From Nipponacmea schrenckii (taxonomy: Eukaryota; Mollusca; Gastropoda; Lottiidae), in the NCBI GenBank assembly GCA_030562195.1, contig CM060200.1, positions 17,980,001 through 18,044,000 of the forward strand: 64,000 nt of DNA, written 5' to 3'. The notes below the pieces were generated by a model that was given only the letters and a program-made list of their open reading frames with translations, had not been told where the DNA came from and made no database searches. Every line of letters begins with the position of its first letter. Within the stretch, counting starts at the first letter, position 1. Made by a program: the position numbers and the translations under genes. Below, in pieces: positions 1 through 13,285 of the stretch.

Positions 1-110
1 TTTTGGTTAATCGTTTTTACTTTGATGTATTACGTATATATGAAATTGTGACTAGAAAATAGACCATAGTTTTAGAATCATCTCGGGTAAATAAAATCTA
101 TTTCTTTGAT
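1..110. other. AT-rich flank, nothing recognised
   Basis: Unannotated AT-rich sequence leading into the 46-bp array. No coding signal seen. Confidence 0.5.
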
Positions 111-425
111 GAATAATAGTTTTGATAGGTATATATCAGTTTTCTCCTTGTGATATAAATAATAGTTTTGATAGGTATATATCAGTATTCTCCTTGTGAT
201 ATGAATAATAGTTTTAATAGGTATATATCAGTTTTCTCCTTGTGATATGAATAATAGTTTTGATAGGTATATATCAGTTTTCTCCTTGTGATATAAATAA
301 TAGTTTTGATAGGTATATATCAGTTTTCTCCTTGTGATATGAATAATAGTTTTGATAGGTATATATCAGTTTTCTCCTTGTGATATGAATAATAGTTTTG
401 ATAGGTATATATCAGTTTTGGTGTA
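110..425 (+). repeat. 46-bp tandem array (first arm)
   Basis: About 6.7 near-identical 46-bp copies built around 'ttgataggtatatatcag' and 'ttctccttgtgatat'. About one and a half copies recur at 17375-17445, at the matching place in the second segmental-duplication arm. The unit resembles the 'tagttttgtggt..gttatttctcctt' repeats at 16.2-17.3 kb and is probably a diverged relative of them. Confidence 0.95.
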
Positions 426-3400
426 AATATTGATCATTTTACAACCATAACATTTCCCTGTATATCAGATTTGTTGTAGACGTCTAGATTACCATGGATA
501 TTTAAATATTTCTTTGTAAAATTATCTGATTTATAGATAACGACGTCAGTGTTATAAATGTTCAGCAGAGTGAATAAATTATAAAGGCATGTTTCATACG
601 TTTGACATATTTTTCGAATTCTATATCCCCCTCGATATCGCCCTTATTTTCATTTTCAGCTTTAAGTAAGCGAATAAACTTGCTGGAATATCTACCTACA
701 GTCGTAAATAGGTGCAGGCTACAGGCCATTGAATTGTCCAGTGTGTTCAGAGCACCAGTTGTAAATTGTAAAAAAGGGAAATTTCAAAATGCATGGGCAA
801 ATACGGGTCAATCTTAAGCAGGTGCGTCACACCGTTTTCTTTCGTTTACTCCTTACATTAATTCGAACCAATTGTATAACGCTGGGATTGTCCTGGGGTT
901 GTTCTCGGATTGTCTTGGATTGTCTTTGATATTTTTTCTGCAGCCAGAATATTGCAAATACATTAGCATCTGTATTCAACGTTTATTCAATCCTCAGCAG
1001 GATAATATCGATAGCATGACAACATGGTATTTCAACTGAAAGAACAACGTAAAGACAGTGTTTTTATGAAGGTTTAACATAATATAATTACATGTAGTTT
1101 GTATCTGATTATCGTGATAGAGTTGGAGTGAATTAAAGGTCGCTTCACACTACTGACAGTGCCAGTGCTCCCGAAGGTGTCTTCCCATTAGAGCTAGATG
1201 TTTGAGCTATCTCTCATCGGGACTAATTTTCTTTCCCGTTTTGACTACATTAATTTATTCCATCAAGCTAGGGTTAAGTAACACTAACTGTCCTAGCCCT
1301 AGTTTTAGTAGATAGTTTTAGAGAAGATCACTGGTAGCTAATTGAACAGGATAGTTTAGATAATCGCGACTCATTGCTTTCTAGCTAGTTGGAGAGGGTA
1401 GTTTAGATTTATTGTGACTCAAATTCAAATTCAAATTCTTCATTTCTTGCTCATGAGATACAAATAAATATTTACATATTTAGGAACGGCAACGATCAGG
1501 GCTTGACTTTGTTCAACTATGACATTATGATATAATCAATAAAAAAAACATTATAACATATACACACGTTGTATTAGTGCATATTAACTAAATATCTTAT
1601 CTCGTTTTCTAGTTGCATAAATAAATATTTCCCCAAATTGATAAGTCCGCTGATGTTATGGGCATTAACTATTTGTATCGGTTTAAAAACAGTAGATTTA
1701 TTAAAGTAGTATGTTTTTAATATACCGAACTCTTAAATTGACATAAAATAGAAAAATAAAAAATAAAATATTTACAATATATACAAAACCTGTCTTCACG
1801 TTTAATTTTGTCATAACGACCTCTTTCTATTTGTAAATTATGACTTGACAATCTTATCCTACTTATTTCCATTTCCATAAAGATGTAAAGAGTTGTTACA
1901 AATCATATGTCCATAAATAGAAGCTTTAGGCGAAATACAGATGTTTTCATAACACTCTTGTTTCAAAATATAAATCAACTGGTCTTGATAGTATGGTTAT
2001 CAGATAACATAAAACCATTTGTCTAATATATAACCCAACCCACGCTTATACAAAGATGATAGCTTTTCACAATCTGCCAGCTAGTTGGACATGCTAGTTT
2101 ATATCAATGGCGTCTCACTGCTATCGTTGTAGAATCTGCTAGCTAGTTGTACATGGTAGTTTATATCAATGGCTGCCTAATGATATAATGTTACAATCTA
2201 CTAGCTAGTTGGACATGATAGTTTAGTCAATAGCGTCTCACTGCTATAATGTTACAATCTGCTAGCTAGTTGGACATGGTAGTTTATATCAATGGCTGCC
2301 TACTGATATCATGTTACAATCTGCTAGTTAGTTGGACATGTTAGTTTATATCAACGACTGCCTACTGATATCATGTTACAATCTACTAGCTAGTTGGACA
2401 TGGTAGTTTATATCAATGGCTGCCTACTGATATCATGTTACAATCTACTAGCTAGTTGGACATGGTAGTTTATATCAATGGCTGCCTACTGATATCATGT
2501 TACAATCGGCCATCTAGTTGTACAGGTTAGTTTATATCAATGGCTGCCTACTGATATCATGTTACAATCTACTAGCTAGTTGGACATGGTAGTTTATATC
2601 AATGGCTGCCTACTGATATCATGTTACAATCTACTAGCTAGTTGGACATGGTAGTTTATATCAATGACTGCCTAATGATATCATGTTACAATCTACTAGC
2701 TAGTTGGACATGATAGTTTATATCAACGGCTGCCTAATGATATAATGTTACAATCTGCTAGTTAGTTGGACATGGTAGTTTATATCAATGACTGCCTAAT
2801 GATATAATGTTACAATCTGCTAGCTAGTTGGACATGGTAGTTTATATCAATGGCTGCCTAATGATATAATGTTACAATCTGCTAGCTAGTTCGACATGCT
2901 AGTTTATATCAACGGCTGCCTAATGATATAATGTTACAATCTACTTGCTAGTTCGACATGCTAGTTTATATCAATGGCTGCCTAATGATATAATGTTACA
3001 ATCTACTAGCTAGTTTATATCAACGGCTGCCTAATGATATAATGTTACAATCTGCTAGCTAGTTGGACATGGTAGTTTATATCAATGACTGCCTACTGAT
3101 ATAATGTTACAATCTGCTAGCTAGTTGGACATGGTAGTTTATATCAATGGCTGCCTACTGATATAATGTTACAATCTACTAGCTAGTTGGACATGGTAGT
3201 TTATATCAACGGCTGCCTAATGATATAATGTTACAATCTACTAGCTAGTTGGACATGGTAGTTTATATCAATGGCTGCCTACTGATATCATGTTACAATC
3301 TGCTAGCTAGTTGGACATGGTAGTTTATATCAATGACTGCCTACTGATATAATGTTACAATCTGCTAGCTAGTTGGACATGCTAGTTTATATCAATGGCG

Positions 3401-4010
3401 GCTCACTGATATCATGTTACAATCGGCTAGCTAGTTGGACATGGTAGTTTATATCAATGACTGCCTACTGATATAATGTTACAATCTACTAGCTAGTTCG
3501 ACATGCTAGTTTATATCAACGGCTGCCTACTGATATCAGGTTACAATCGGCTTGCTAGTTGGACATGATAGTTTAGATAAATGGCGGCTCACTGCTATCT
3601 TGTTACAATCTACTAGCTAGTTGGACATGATTTTAAAAATTATTCTAATTATCTTAATTTAAAACATTAGTTCTTTTTTCTGTAAAAACAAACAAAGCAA
3701 ATGGGGCGTTTCACGCCATCCTGTAAGATAAACCACACCTAAAATATCTTTATTTTATATAATGATTTTACAACTGATAACAAAACAATACGCTTTTAAA
3801 ATACCACAAATAACTTGCTTGATGTTATCAATTTAATTTGTTATTCTATACTTGTATTCATTATAAATACACCTAATATCAGATACCCGTTATTGAGAAG
3901 GTGTTAAATATGGTAACTACATAGAAATAAACAAATCACAGTTCTTCATTTTATATGATCATAATTACCTTCTAGTTATCCTGTAAAAAATTACAATTTA
4001 TAAAAAAAAA
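425..4010 (+). repeat. Segmental duplication, arm 1
   Basis: Pairs with 17385-22245 in the same orientation. Anchors that match in order are: the block at 425-1160 (with 17440-18190), the 62-bp satellite (with 18.2-20.2 kb), the block around 1620-1830 (with about 20330-20560), and 3770-3940 (with 22080-22245). Spacing between anchors differs because the satellites expanded independently. The small open frame at 602-817 has a partial counterpart at 17629-17985. The two diverge by indels and neither looks like a protein gene. Confidence 0.85.
2060..3640 (+). repeat. 62-bp satellite, variant A
   Basis: About 25 copies of a 62-bp unit containing 'ctagctagttggacatggta', 'tatatcaatggctgcc' and 'gatatcatgttacaat'. 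It has the same unit length as the 18.2-20.2 kb array and shares its 'gttacaatct..ctag.tagttg' core, but has its own fixed differences. Each arm has therefore been homogenised separately. Confidence 0.95.
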
Positions 4011-4439
4011 CTTTATTATCAGAGAATTTAGTATTTTATATTTAGCTTAAAGTCACGGTGCTCAAACCTAACTATCGAATAAATTTAACACTATCTTAAA
4101 ATTCTAAAGATCAAGCGATCTCGACTATTTCTGAACAACGGGTCTGAAAGGACAGTCAATTTAGTGTTAAATGAAAAACAAGAAAATTTCAGCACAATTA
4201 AATCATAATATCAACAAATAAACTCCGCTTGGCTGAGTCGGGATTAACGTTTCATTATACAGGGATTAAGTACACAAAAACTTAGATTTCTAGATATCAG
4301 TCACGGTCGGTATGAAACAGTTTAAATGCTCTGCATATTAAATATTTAAGACGTGTTTCAGCTACAAAAGAAACATATAAAAATTCGCTATTCATAGGGA
4401 CAAACGCCAGTTTTAAGACTTGATATGTTTTATTGTTTG

Positions 4440-5170
4440 AACCACTGGGTAATATTATAATATACATCTCTATAGGGTTACAATTTGCATGTAATTGATA
4501 TCATATAAAGCAAATCCTATCCTAATTCATTGTATTTCTGAGAATACGTCAGAATTTTAATATAAAAAGTCTCAGAAAGTGTAAAAGTTGGTAATTACTA
4601 TATATCATCTTTTTTTTTAATATTTAAGGACATTTCACATTATCGACGCCAGCTTCTCGAATTTTGTGTATATATGGTGTGCAAACTCGCCTTAATGTAA
4701 ACAAATATCGATTAATTTAAACCTTGGCGCTCTTCGCAACATACAGGCCTAGTACGAGGCACGTCCCATTCCATACAGGCCAGTACGAGGCACGTCCCAT
4801 TCCATACAGGCCAGTACGAGGCACGTCCCATTCCATTTGAAGTTAGTGAACACGGTATATTTAATATACATCTCTATAGGGTTACAATTTGCATAATGAT
4901 ATCATATAATGCAATCCTATCCTAATTCATTGTATTTCTGAGAATACGTCAGATTTTAAATAAAAAGTCTCAGAAAGTGTAAAATTGGTAATTACTATAT
5001 ATCATCTTTTTTAATTTTAAGGACATTCACATTATCGACGCACTTCTCGAATTTTGGTATATATGGGTGCAAACTCGCCTTAATTTAAACAAATTCGATT
5101 AATTAAACCTTGGCGCTCTTTCGCAACATCACAGCCTAGTACGAGGCACTCCCATTCATTTGAAGTGAAT
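4440..5170 (+). repeat. Near-duplicate of about 300-400 bp with indel-only differences
   Basis: 4450-4855 is repeated at 4860-5165. The second copy differs mainly by loss of single bases throughout. The first copy alone contains about three 31-bp repeats (4738-4838, 'cagtacgaggcacgtccca'). This difference pattern suggests an unpolished or falsely duplicated contig segment rather than an evolved duplicate. Confidence 0.75.
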
Positions 5171-7298
5171 CCGGTTCCTGCTTTATGATACCGCTTCTTG
5201 TATAAAATGATACTAGGAAGCCTCAATATCTGAGTAATCTTGTTCCTCTAAAAAGTATAATGTTTAACTACAACCAGCTTCTACCATATCCAAAATAACC
5301 CTCTTCTATCCCAAATATTAAGAAGTCTTAACGAAATAAATTCTTTATCACGTTCTAATAATCCAATTGCACCTGGTCATACTTTACATTCTGAGCTTTT
5401 CCCCTTTTTTTACTCTTCTACTATACTTATGAACGCAACATCGGAATAGACCTTCCCCCTCCCCATTCTAGATTCCTTTCTATTTATTCTATCAGAAGAC
5501 CATCCTCTGTTTTCGACACAAATCAACATTTTACAGGGTCTTTCAATTCATATACCTCATAAAAAAGATTTCGTCAGTGTATTTACTCATCTATACAACT
5601 ATTTTATATATCTAATGGACTTATATAACATCTTTATTTAAAAAATTGACATTAGTTTATTAGTACCATTGGAATCTTACGGAAATTCGGAAATTAATAA
5701 AAGGTTAGGCTTGTCTCTGTATCGACCTACCTCACTCAAATGTGTCCCCCCATTAGTTAGATGTGCCAATAGTTAGACAGCTTAAAACAACACTTTTAAC
5801 AGTTGAGTGCACATTATTGCTCATGCTTGTTACCTCAGACTTTAACATGGAATAATCCAGATAATCAGTATAGAAATCAATACAACTTGAAATATATATT
5901 TTAACAATTCTCAATGTTTTGATCAACAGTTTACATCCTACAGAAAGTTAGCATTGTCAGTTCTGTTCTTCATCCCAGGGAAAGTAAATGTCCACAAGTA
6001 TTTAGATATTCGATGTCGGACATCTAGCCAAGTTGCAGCTGCTGCTTAAAGAGTACCAGACGGCTCTCTGTCTCTCTATAAAATTTTTTGTGAATACGAG
6101 ATGCTGCAACACAGTTTAGTTCTATCACTGAATTCAACTTAAAGTTGATTTCCCTTATTTTCAATATATATATATATAATTAGAAAACGAACAATTTCAC
6201 ATTAACATTAAGTTTTCTCAACAGTCTGTTTCGTAGTAGATTTGCTACCACTCGTCAGGAGAACAATATATATATATGACTGGAAAAAATACCAGATGGT
6301 CCCACAAGTACTACTTTTTACTGTTTACTTGGAGATGGGTAATATAGGCCAAGCCTGTTCCCCAATCCATTTCATAATGTATGTTTTATTATATTATAAT
6401 GTGAATAAAATATTGTTTACAAAAAAAATAAACAAGTACTACCAAAGGTACGTCAAGTCTCAAATATCGTTGATCTTTTTTTTTTGATCATTCAGTCTGT
6501 TAATTCGGTACATAACCGGACGCTGTAGTGGTTAAGGATGCACGCATGCGTACTTGCCCACATTCCTTAATATTTTCAACAACATCAATGTCATTTTGGT
6601 ATTCAATTTATTATCTCTAGTAAAAGGCAATACAACATTAAATATCACTTTCTAAAAACATTATGAATTAATTTAAATAAGTTTAAACTCACTAATAATA
6701 AAATAAAAATCAATTTTTAGACGCCTTCATTCATATGACGTCATTTGGTCACGTGAACAAACATGGAGTCTAAATTTAGCGTTTCAAAGCAGATCAGAGT
6801 CAAATGGATTCCGCAAGCATTTCTACGTCCACATAGGTATTTTGAACTTGAGAATACATGGATTATTCATTAGAAACCCTAATTAATCAATTAGTAAGCT
6901 TACTTTGGCTCTAATTAATGGGGGAACCCATCTTTAATGGATGACTTCTATAAATCGATAAATATTAGGATGAATATGTGGCAGTAGAATGATCAGTCGG
7001 CTGTGAAAACCCTCAAGATTGTTGTTGGTTCTGGGTCCATCAGTATCAACATGCTTATATGGGAATTTAGCATCATCATTTGTCTTCAGTTACTACTTCT
7101 GACCTTGAAATTGGTAGGGAGTGAATGGGCGGTGTCTGAAAAGTTCACTTTTCTTGCTCTGAGGTGCAGAGATCATGGTAATATAGGAATAATTAAACAA
7201 ATTGTAACACATATATACTCTCAATTTTGAGTTCATATTCCTCAGTAACTAATCCATTACACTTGTAGGTATATTATTTCCACACTTAATAAACCATG
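5170..7298. other. Unassigned sequence
   Basis: AT-rich with short TA runs near 6165 and 6270. Open frames at 6242-6487 and 7003-7230 have no recognisable domain, are low in complexity and lack convincing splice context. I see no supportable gene. Confidence 0.4.
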
Positions 7299-7925
7299 TC
7301 TAACAACTGAGATGTCTAACAACTGAGATGTCTAACAACTGAGATGTCTAACCAATGAGATGTCTAACCAATAAGATGTCTAACCAATGAGATGTCTAAC
7401 AACCTGAGATGTCTAAACAATGAGATGTCTAACAACTGAGATTTCTAACAACTGAGATGGCTAACAACTGAGATGTCTAACCAATGAGATGTCTAACCAA
7501 TGAGATGTCTAACCAATGAGATGTCTAACCAATGAGATGTCTAACCAATGAGATGTCTAACCCAAAGAGATGTCTAACCAATGGAAGTCTAACCAAAAGG
7601 ATGTCTTACCAATGAGATGTCTTAAACCCAAAGAGATGTCTAACCAATGAGATGTCTAACCAATGAGATGTCTAACCAATGAGATGTCTAACCAATGAGA
7701 TGTCTAACCAATGAGATGTCTAACCAATGAGATGTCTAACCAATGCGATGTCTAACCAATGCGATGTCTAACCAATGCGATGTCTAACCAATGCGATGTC
7801 TTAAACCCAAAGAGATGTCTTAAACCCAAAGAGATGTCTAACCAATGGATGTCTTAAACCCAAAGGATGTCTAACCAATGGATGTCTAACCAATGAGATG
7901 TCTAACCAATGGATGTCTAACCAAT
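7298..7925 (+). repeat. 16-bp tandem array
   Basis: About 39 copies of 'gagatgtctaaccaat' with 18-bp variants ('gagatgtctaacaactga') at the left end and noisy copies on the right. The open frames crossing its right edge on both strands are products of the repeat. Confidence 0.95.
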
Positions 7926-9050
7926 GGGGGCACAACCAACTTTTAAAATTTTCCAAAGTGTTAAAAAATTTCAACCTTAAATTTCCCTTTTTAATTTTAA
8001 CCGGTTCAAACCTGGTGAAAAAATTTTTAAATTTAACCAAAAAAACCAATAAAATTTTAAATTATAATTTAATAAAATTTATTTTTTTTAAATTGGGGAA
8101 TTTTTTTTTTTTTCCCCAAAATTTTTTTCTTTTTTTGCTTAAAATACAGTCAAGACGGATTAATATAAGCCCCGCTTGTTTCTGGATTGGCTATATCTTG
8201 TTATTTGTAAATGTATATATTTTTCATAACTCTACTGAAATAAATATTGTTTAAACTTAGTCTCAGAAACGGGAATATTTTTGTTTGTTAAGCTTATCAG
8301 TACAATAGAATATACTTAGCTTTCTATGTAACTAACTTGTAAATACTTACCCTACACATTCAAGACTTGTAAGAAGAACAGACGACAAAAGAAGATGTGA
8401 TTGTCCAATAGTCGTCTATGTTCAAAGTATGGAGGTCATCAGCTATTTATATTTTAATCGATACTGGATACCGATCAGGCTTCCATATGACTTGTAGTTT
8501 AGTTTAAATCATTAATTCTGAAAAAAAATTATAGAAATGAAATAAAATAATATGGATGGATTTTCATGCAGCATTCTTTTGCATTGTATGGGATTATTAA
8601 GACGAGGAAATTTTGGCGGGAGACCGGCCTAAGCCTTCTCTCTTCGCAATTTCCTATTGTCGAGGGATCTTAAACGAGATGGTAAATAAATTGGTGGTTG
8701 TTGGTGGTGTGAGTAAAGTTTGGCTTCAAGGGAGATAACTCTAATACACGTTTCTTAAAACAATGATGATCAACAAACAAATAAGATACTTTGCAGTGAC
8801 AGTCACAAACTAAAATGGACCACCATCCTGATCTTAACCTATGTTACTAACAACAGGTGCCTGGAAGATGTAACATATTGGCTCTTGCTAAAACCTTTTA
8901 GCTATTTTATTGTATGTGTAATTGTTAGGTCAATAATATAACTAGCTTTAATCTGTGTATAATATAGTCATAGAGATTAGTAGACAGACAGTTAGAGGAT
9001 AAACAGTTAATTAGGTATATTCAAACACAGCAGTTATAATTTTCCCTAAG
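7925..9050. other. Unassigned; noisy homopolymer tract then unique sequence
   Basis: 7925-8150 is a run of expanded T and A homopolymers that looks like poor consensus. The rest is AT-rich with no recognised gene. Confidence 0.4.
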
Positions 9051-9345
9051 GAACACTGTTCACTATCTATAAACACTGTTCACTACCTATAAACACTGTT
9101 TACTACCTATAAACACTGTTCACAACCTATAAACACTGTTTACTACCTATAAACACTGTCTACTACCTACAAACACTGTTCACTACCTATAAGCACTGTT
9201 CACTACCTATAAACACTGTTTACTACCTATAAACAATGTTTACTACCTATAAACACTGTTTACTACCTATAAACACTGTTCACTACCTATAAACACTGTT
9301 CACTACCTATAAACACTGTTCACTACCTATAAACACTGTTTACTA
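9050..9345 (+). repeat. 20-bp tandem array
   Basis: About 15 copies of 'aaacactgttcactacctat' with C/T variation in 'gttcac' versus 'gtttac'. It passes directly into the next array at 'gtttactagagaggaagt'. Confidence 0.97.
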
Positions 9346-10300
9346 GAGAGGAAGTATGATGACTGGGGTGTGGCTTAGACACGATGAGATAGGAAGTTTG
9401 ATGACTGGAGGGTGGCTTGGACACTATGAGATAGGAAGTATGATGACTGGGGGGTGGCTTGGACACGATGAGAGAGGAAGTATGATGACTGGAGGGTGGC
9501 TTGGACACTATGAGAGAGGAAGTATGATGACTGGGGTGTGGCTTGGACACGATGAGAGAGGAAGTATGATGATGGGGGGTTGGCTTGGACACTATGAGAT
9601 AGGAAGTTTGATGACTGGGGTGTGGCTTAGACACGATAAGATAGGAAGTATGATGACTAAGGGGGGGGGGGGGGTGTGGCTTGGACACTATAAGATAGGA
9701 AGTATGGTGACTGGGGTGGCTTAGACACTATGAGAGAGGAAGTATGATGACTGGGGTGAGGCTTTGACACTATGAGAAAGTGAGTATGATGACTGGGGTG
9801 TGGCTTGGACACGATGAGATAGGAAGTATGATGACTGGGGGGTGGCTTGGACATGATGAGATAGGAAGTATGATGACTGGGGTGTTGCTTAGACACGATG
9901 AGATAGGAAGTATGATGACTGGGGTGTGGCCTAGACACGATGAGATAGGAAGTTTGATGAATGGAGGGTGGCTTGGACACTATGAGATAGGAAGTATGAT
10001 GACTGGGGTGTGGCTTGGACACTATGAGAGAGTAAGTATGATGACTGGGGTGTGGCTTAGACACGATGAGATAGGAAATATGATGACTGTGTTGTGCCTC
10101 GGACACGATGGGAGAGGAAGTATGGTGACTGGAGGGTGGATTGGAAACGATAAGAGAGGAAGTATGATGACTGGGGGGTGGCTTGGACATGATGAGGTAG
10201 GAAGTATGATGACTGGTGTGGCTTGGACATGATGAGGTAGGAAGTATGATGACTGGGATGTGGTTTGGACACGATGAGAGAGGAAGTATGTCGAATAGGA
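9345..10300 (+). repeat. 42-bp tandem array (G-rich on the + strand)
   Basis: About 22 copies of a 42-bp unit containing 'aggaagtatgatgactgggg' and 'gtggcttggacac'. Because 42 is divisible by three, long periodic frames stay open on both strands (for example 9356-9724 + and 9657-10190 -), but they are repeat artefacts. A G run lies near 9661-9673. Confidence 0.95.
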
Positions 10301-11732
10301 GTGGTTTGGATAAGATGAGAGGGGAAGAATGGCGAATGTGTTGTGGACACGATGCTTACCATGTACCGGCCTGTATTAATCCAGTTATGTTAGTGCTATG
10401 ACCAAGAGAATTCCAATTCAAGAAGTTGCCTTTGTTTTCCCCCTTGGTTTATATTAATAAATAATAAACTCCAATACACCAGATTGTTGTGAATACAGAA
10501 GAACAGTTCTCAAGACACTAGAGGTGACCAATAACCTCACCTATATGTACATGTATTTCTGTTCTATGAAAACCGAGATATGTAAAATAAAACCATATTG
10601 TGTGATGAGGATAAAAATTTGTAAGGTAATGTGATTTATTTCCTTGAAATTGAACTAAGAATTATAAAGATATGACCACTTGAAAACCCTGGTTCCCTGA
10701 TCGTTTTAATTAAATGCAATAGACTAACTACCGGTACATAAAAGATGTTATTCGACTATTTAGAACATGTATTCTGCAGGCTTTATATCAGTAAGTACAA
10801 TTTCTTTTAGTCGAGTTAAACGTAAAGGTTTACAATCCTACAGTTTATCATAATAAATATGGCTACGTTAAGACGCTGGTGGAACATAAACTGGTGCCCA
10901 TTGATATACCAAGCTCTTAACTATTGAATCTTAATTGTCCAGTCGATCTAGAACATAAGTGTATTGTTCTAGAGGATTAGAACTACGTTATTTAATTTTA
11001 ATTATAAATCTCATTAGAGATTATCCATTCACCTTGAAGAAGAAGACGGGGGATTGTCGCTAATTGAGCTTATTCACTAATTAGAGGAATTTAATTACTA
11101 TGCTGGGTTGTCAAAAACAAACTATTTGTGAGGGCTGTTTGAGGGTTTATGGTTTGTTTGCTTCACGTTGTGTTTGGTTTAAAAGTGACAGGCACCACTA
11201 TTTGTGATCGTTTCACATTCTATTCAAAATCTGGCATTCTTACGTTACATATTTACAAGTTGCACGACGTCATAACTTTAATTGGCGACGTAAAAAGGGC
11301 GACGTCGTTAGTTCACGCAATTCTCGACAGGCTGTACTTGATTATAGATATAGAGTCTTACGGTCTGTATAAAGCAGTCTATGATAAATTCTTCAACTGA
11401 AGTAAAAGGATTCATGAAACATAACATTTCTATCATATCAAGGTAAGATATATTTTATGTATATTTATGATATTGTGGGAGAGTATTGGTAAGTCGCAGC
11501 CTGTTTGGAATCTTTCAAAACAATTAATCAATCCTGTTTTAAAATTTTGAGCTTTAGATTCGACACTTACCTGTTGACTTCCCTATCTGGGGAAAATCGG
11601 AAGAACAATAAGGTAACGTAAAGAGTATATGGGAACTTATCTGCAGAAGAAAAAATCGCCATCTGTTCTAACACCTCATACCAACCAAGCATAATACAAA
11701 TTTTGCAACATTTAAAAAAATATTAATGGTCT
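10300..11732. other. Unassigned sequence up to gap 1
   Basis: An ATG-initiated 83-codon frame at 11149-11400 has no recognised domain. It overlaps several GACGTC-like sites (11266-11310). Coding status is unresolved and I do not call a gene. Confidence 0.35.
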
Positions 11733-12232
11733 NNNNNNNNNNNNNNNNNNNNNNNNNNNNNNNNNNNNNNNNNNNNNNNNNNNNNNNNNNNNNNNNNNNN
11801 NNNNNNNNNNNNNNNNNNNNNNNNNNNNNNNNNNNNNNNNNNNNNNNNNNNNNNNNNNNNNNNNNNNNNNNNNNNNNNNNNNNNNNNNNNNNNNNNNNNN
11901 NNNNNNNNNNNNNNNNNNNNNNNNNNNNNNNNNNNNNNNNNNNNNNNNNNNNNNNNNNNNNNNNNNNNNNNNNNNNNNNNNNNNNNNNNNNNNNNNNNNN
12001 NNNNNNNNNNNNNNNNNNNNNNNNNNNNNNNNNNNNNNNNNNNNNNNNNNNNNNNNNNNNNNNNNNNNNNNNNNNNNNNNNNNNNNNNNNNNNNNNNNNN
12101 NNNNNNNNNNNNNNNNNNNNNNNNNNNNNNNNNNNNNNNNNNNNNNNNNNNNNNNNNNNNNNNNNNNNNNNNNNNNNNNNNNNNNNNNNNNNNNNNNNNN
12201 NNNNNNNNNNNNNNNNNNNNNNNNNNNNNNNN
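11733..12232. other. Assembly gap (500 N)
   Basis: Exactly 500 N, the same length as the other two gaps, so the true size is unknown. Confidence 0.99.
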
Positions 12233-13060
12233 ACACTACTTTCTAAATGACATTAAATCATAATATTAAAGTGTCATAAATACAGCTTCAAGATTTTCCA
12301 TACACATAATATTACTCATTTTAAATCATTTTTATGAGTGGAGGTACAAGTATTAACATTCTACGAAAACTTTAATTTAGTCAATGTTTAAATATCGTAA
12401 GAAACTCTCATTTTTCAGATTTAAAAATAAAATCGTCGCATCCAAAATAAAAACACACTGAAATGAATAAACAAAATAAAAAAGAAGGTACTAACAGTTA
12501 GATGAAATATCACAGTTGAATATCACTGATCAATATTCCAGAGAAATGTTGGTATCGATGAAAATAACGTCGTCGCACCGCGCACCTGTTTATATCTGTA
12601 TGTTAATTTCCGATTCAAGGTCTATATATATATATATATATGTATGTGTATACTTGACAATGCATGGTGTATTGACAGGTCGTTTTACATTATAAACACT
12701 ATTGTTATACAAGATACATGGGATATTTAAGGCCCTACTCTGCATTAAAGTTGATAAACTTAATATTTACAATTTGACCTGCCTAAATAATGTCACTAAA
12801 AATTACTTAATGCAGTACAATACAATTCAAATGTCTTCTCTTCCATTAGTAACTATATGTCGAGCTTAGGTCCCGTTTCAACAAAGCTTTTTCAACCAAT
12901 CAATGGATATAACCCGAAGTAGAACAGTTATCAATGATATCTAGAAACTGGTTCTACTTGGTTGATTGGTTTGATCATAGAATCTTAGTGAATTTCAACC
13001 ACCTCATACATATGAATCAGTCGTGTTTTTGTTATTGCCAATTTTCAGCACTAGAATCTG
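12233..13060 (+). repeat. Copy 1 of a dispersed element of about 0.8 kb, left end lost in gap
   Basis: Closely matches 47395-48173 in the same orientation, from 'ttctaaatg.cattaaatca' to 'cagcactagaatctg'. The match stops abruptly at 'agaatctg' in both copies, which marks an element end. Copy 2 has an inverted partner of this terminus ('gtgctgaaaattggc') at 47101. No coding capacity is seen, so it may be a non-autonomous inverted-repeat element. Confidence 0.75.
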
Positions 13061-13285
13061 TTGAACGGTTTATTCCAATACATGTCATTCAGCTGTTGCT
13101 ATAATTATATCACATAAAAATAACTACTGATATCTCAATTGACTTTATTTCCTCCTCTTTATTCACAGATACATTTATTTAAGATAGATATTGAGATTCT
13201 GGTGTAATTTAACACAGTATGTGTTGGAGTCTAGACACACCCTTAGGGATTGTTTAAACAATATAAATACATAAGGAATATACTG
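13060..13285. other. Unique spacer
   Basis: AT-rich sequence between the dispersed element and the 38-bp array. Nothing recognised. Confidence 0.4.

Noticed and set aside
602..817. 71-codon frame with a partial counterpart at 17629-17985
   Set aside because: The match reflects the segmental duplication. The frames diverge by indels, showing no selection for protein.
6520..6580. tRNA-like 'gtagtggttaaggatgcacgc'
   Set aside because: It resembles an A-box region but no B box or cloverleaf follows, so it is at most a SINE scrap.
9323..10232. Overlapping Ser/Pro/His- and Gly/Trp/Met-repeat frames on both strands
   Set aside because: They are the 42-bp array translated in opposite directions, with no start or splice context.
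11149..11400. 83-codon ATG frame
   Set aside because: No recognised domain, no splice context and only modest length. It may be chance in AT-rich DNA.
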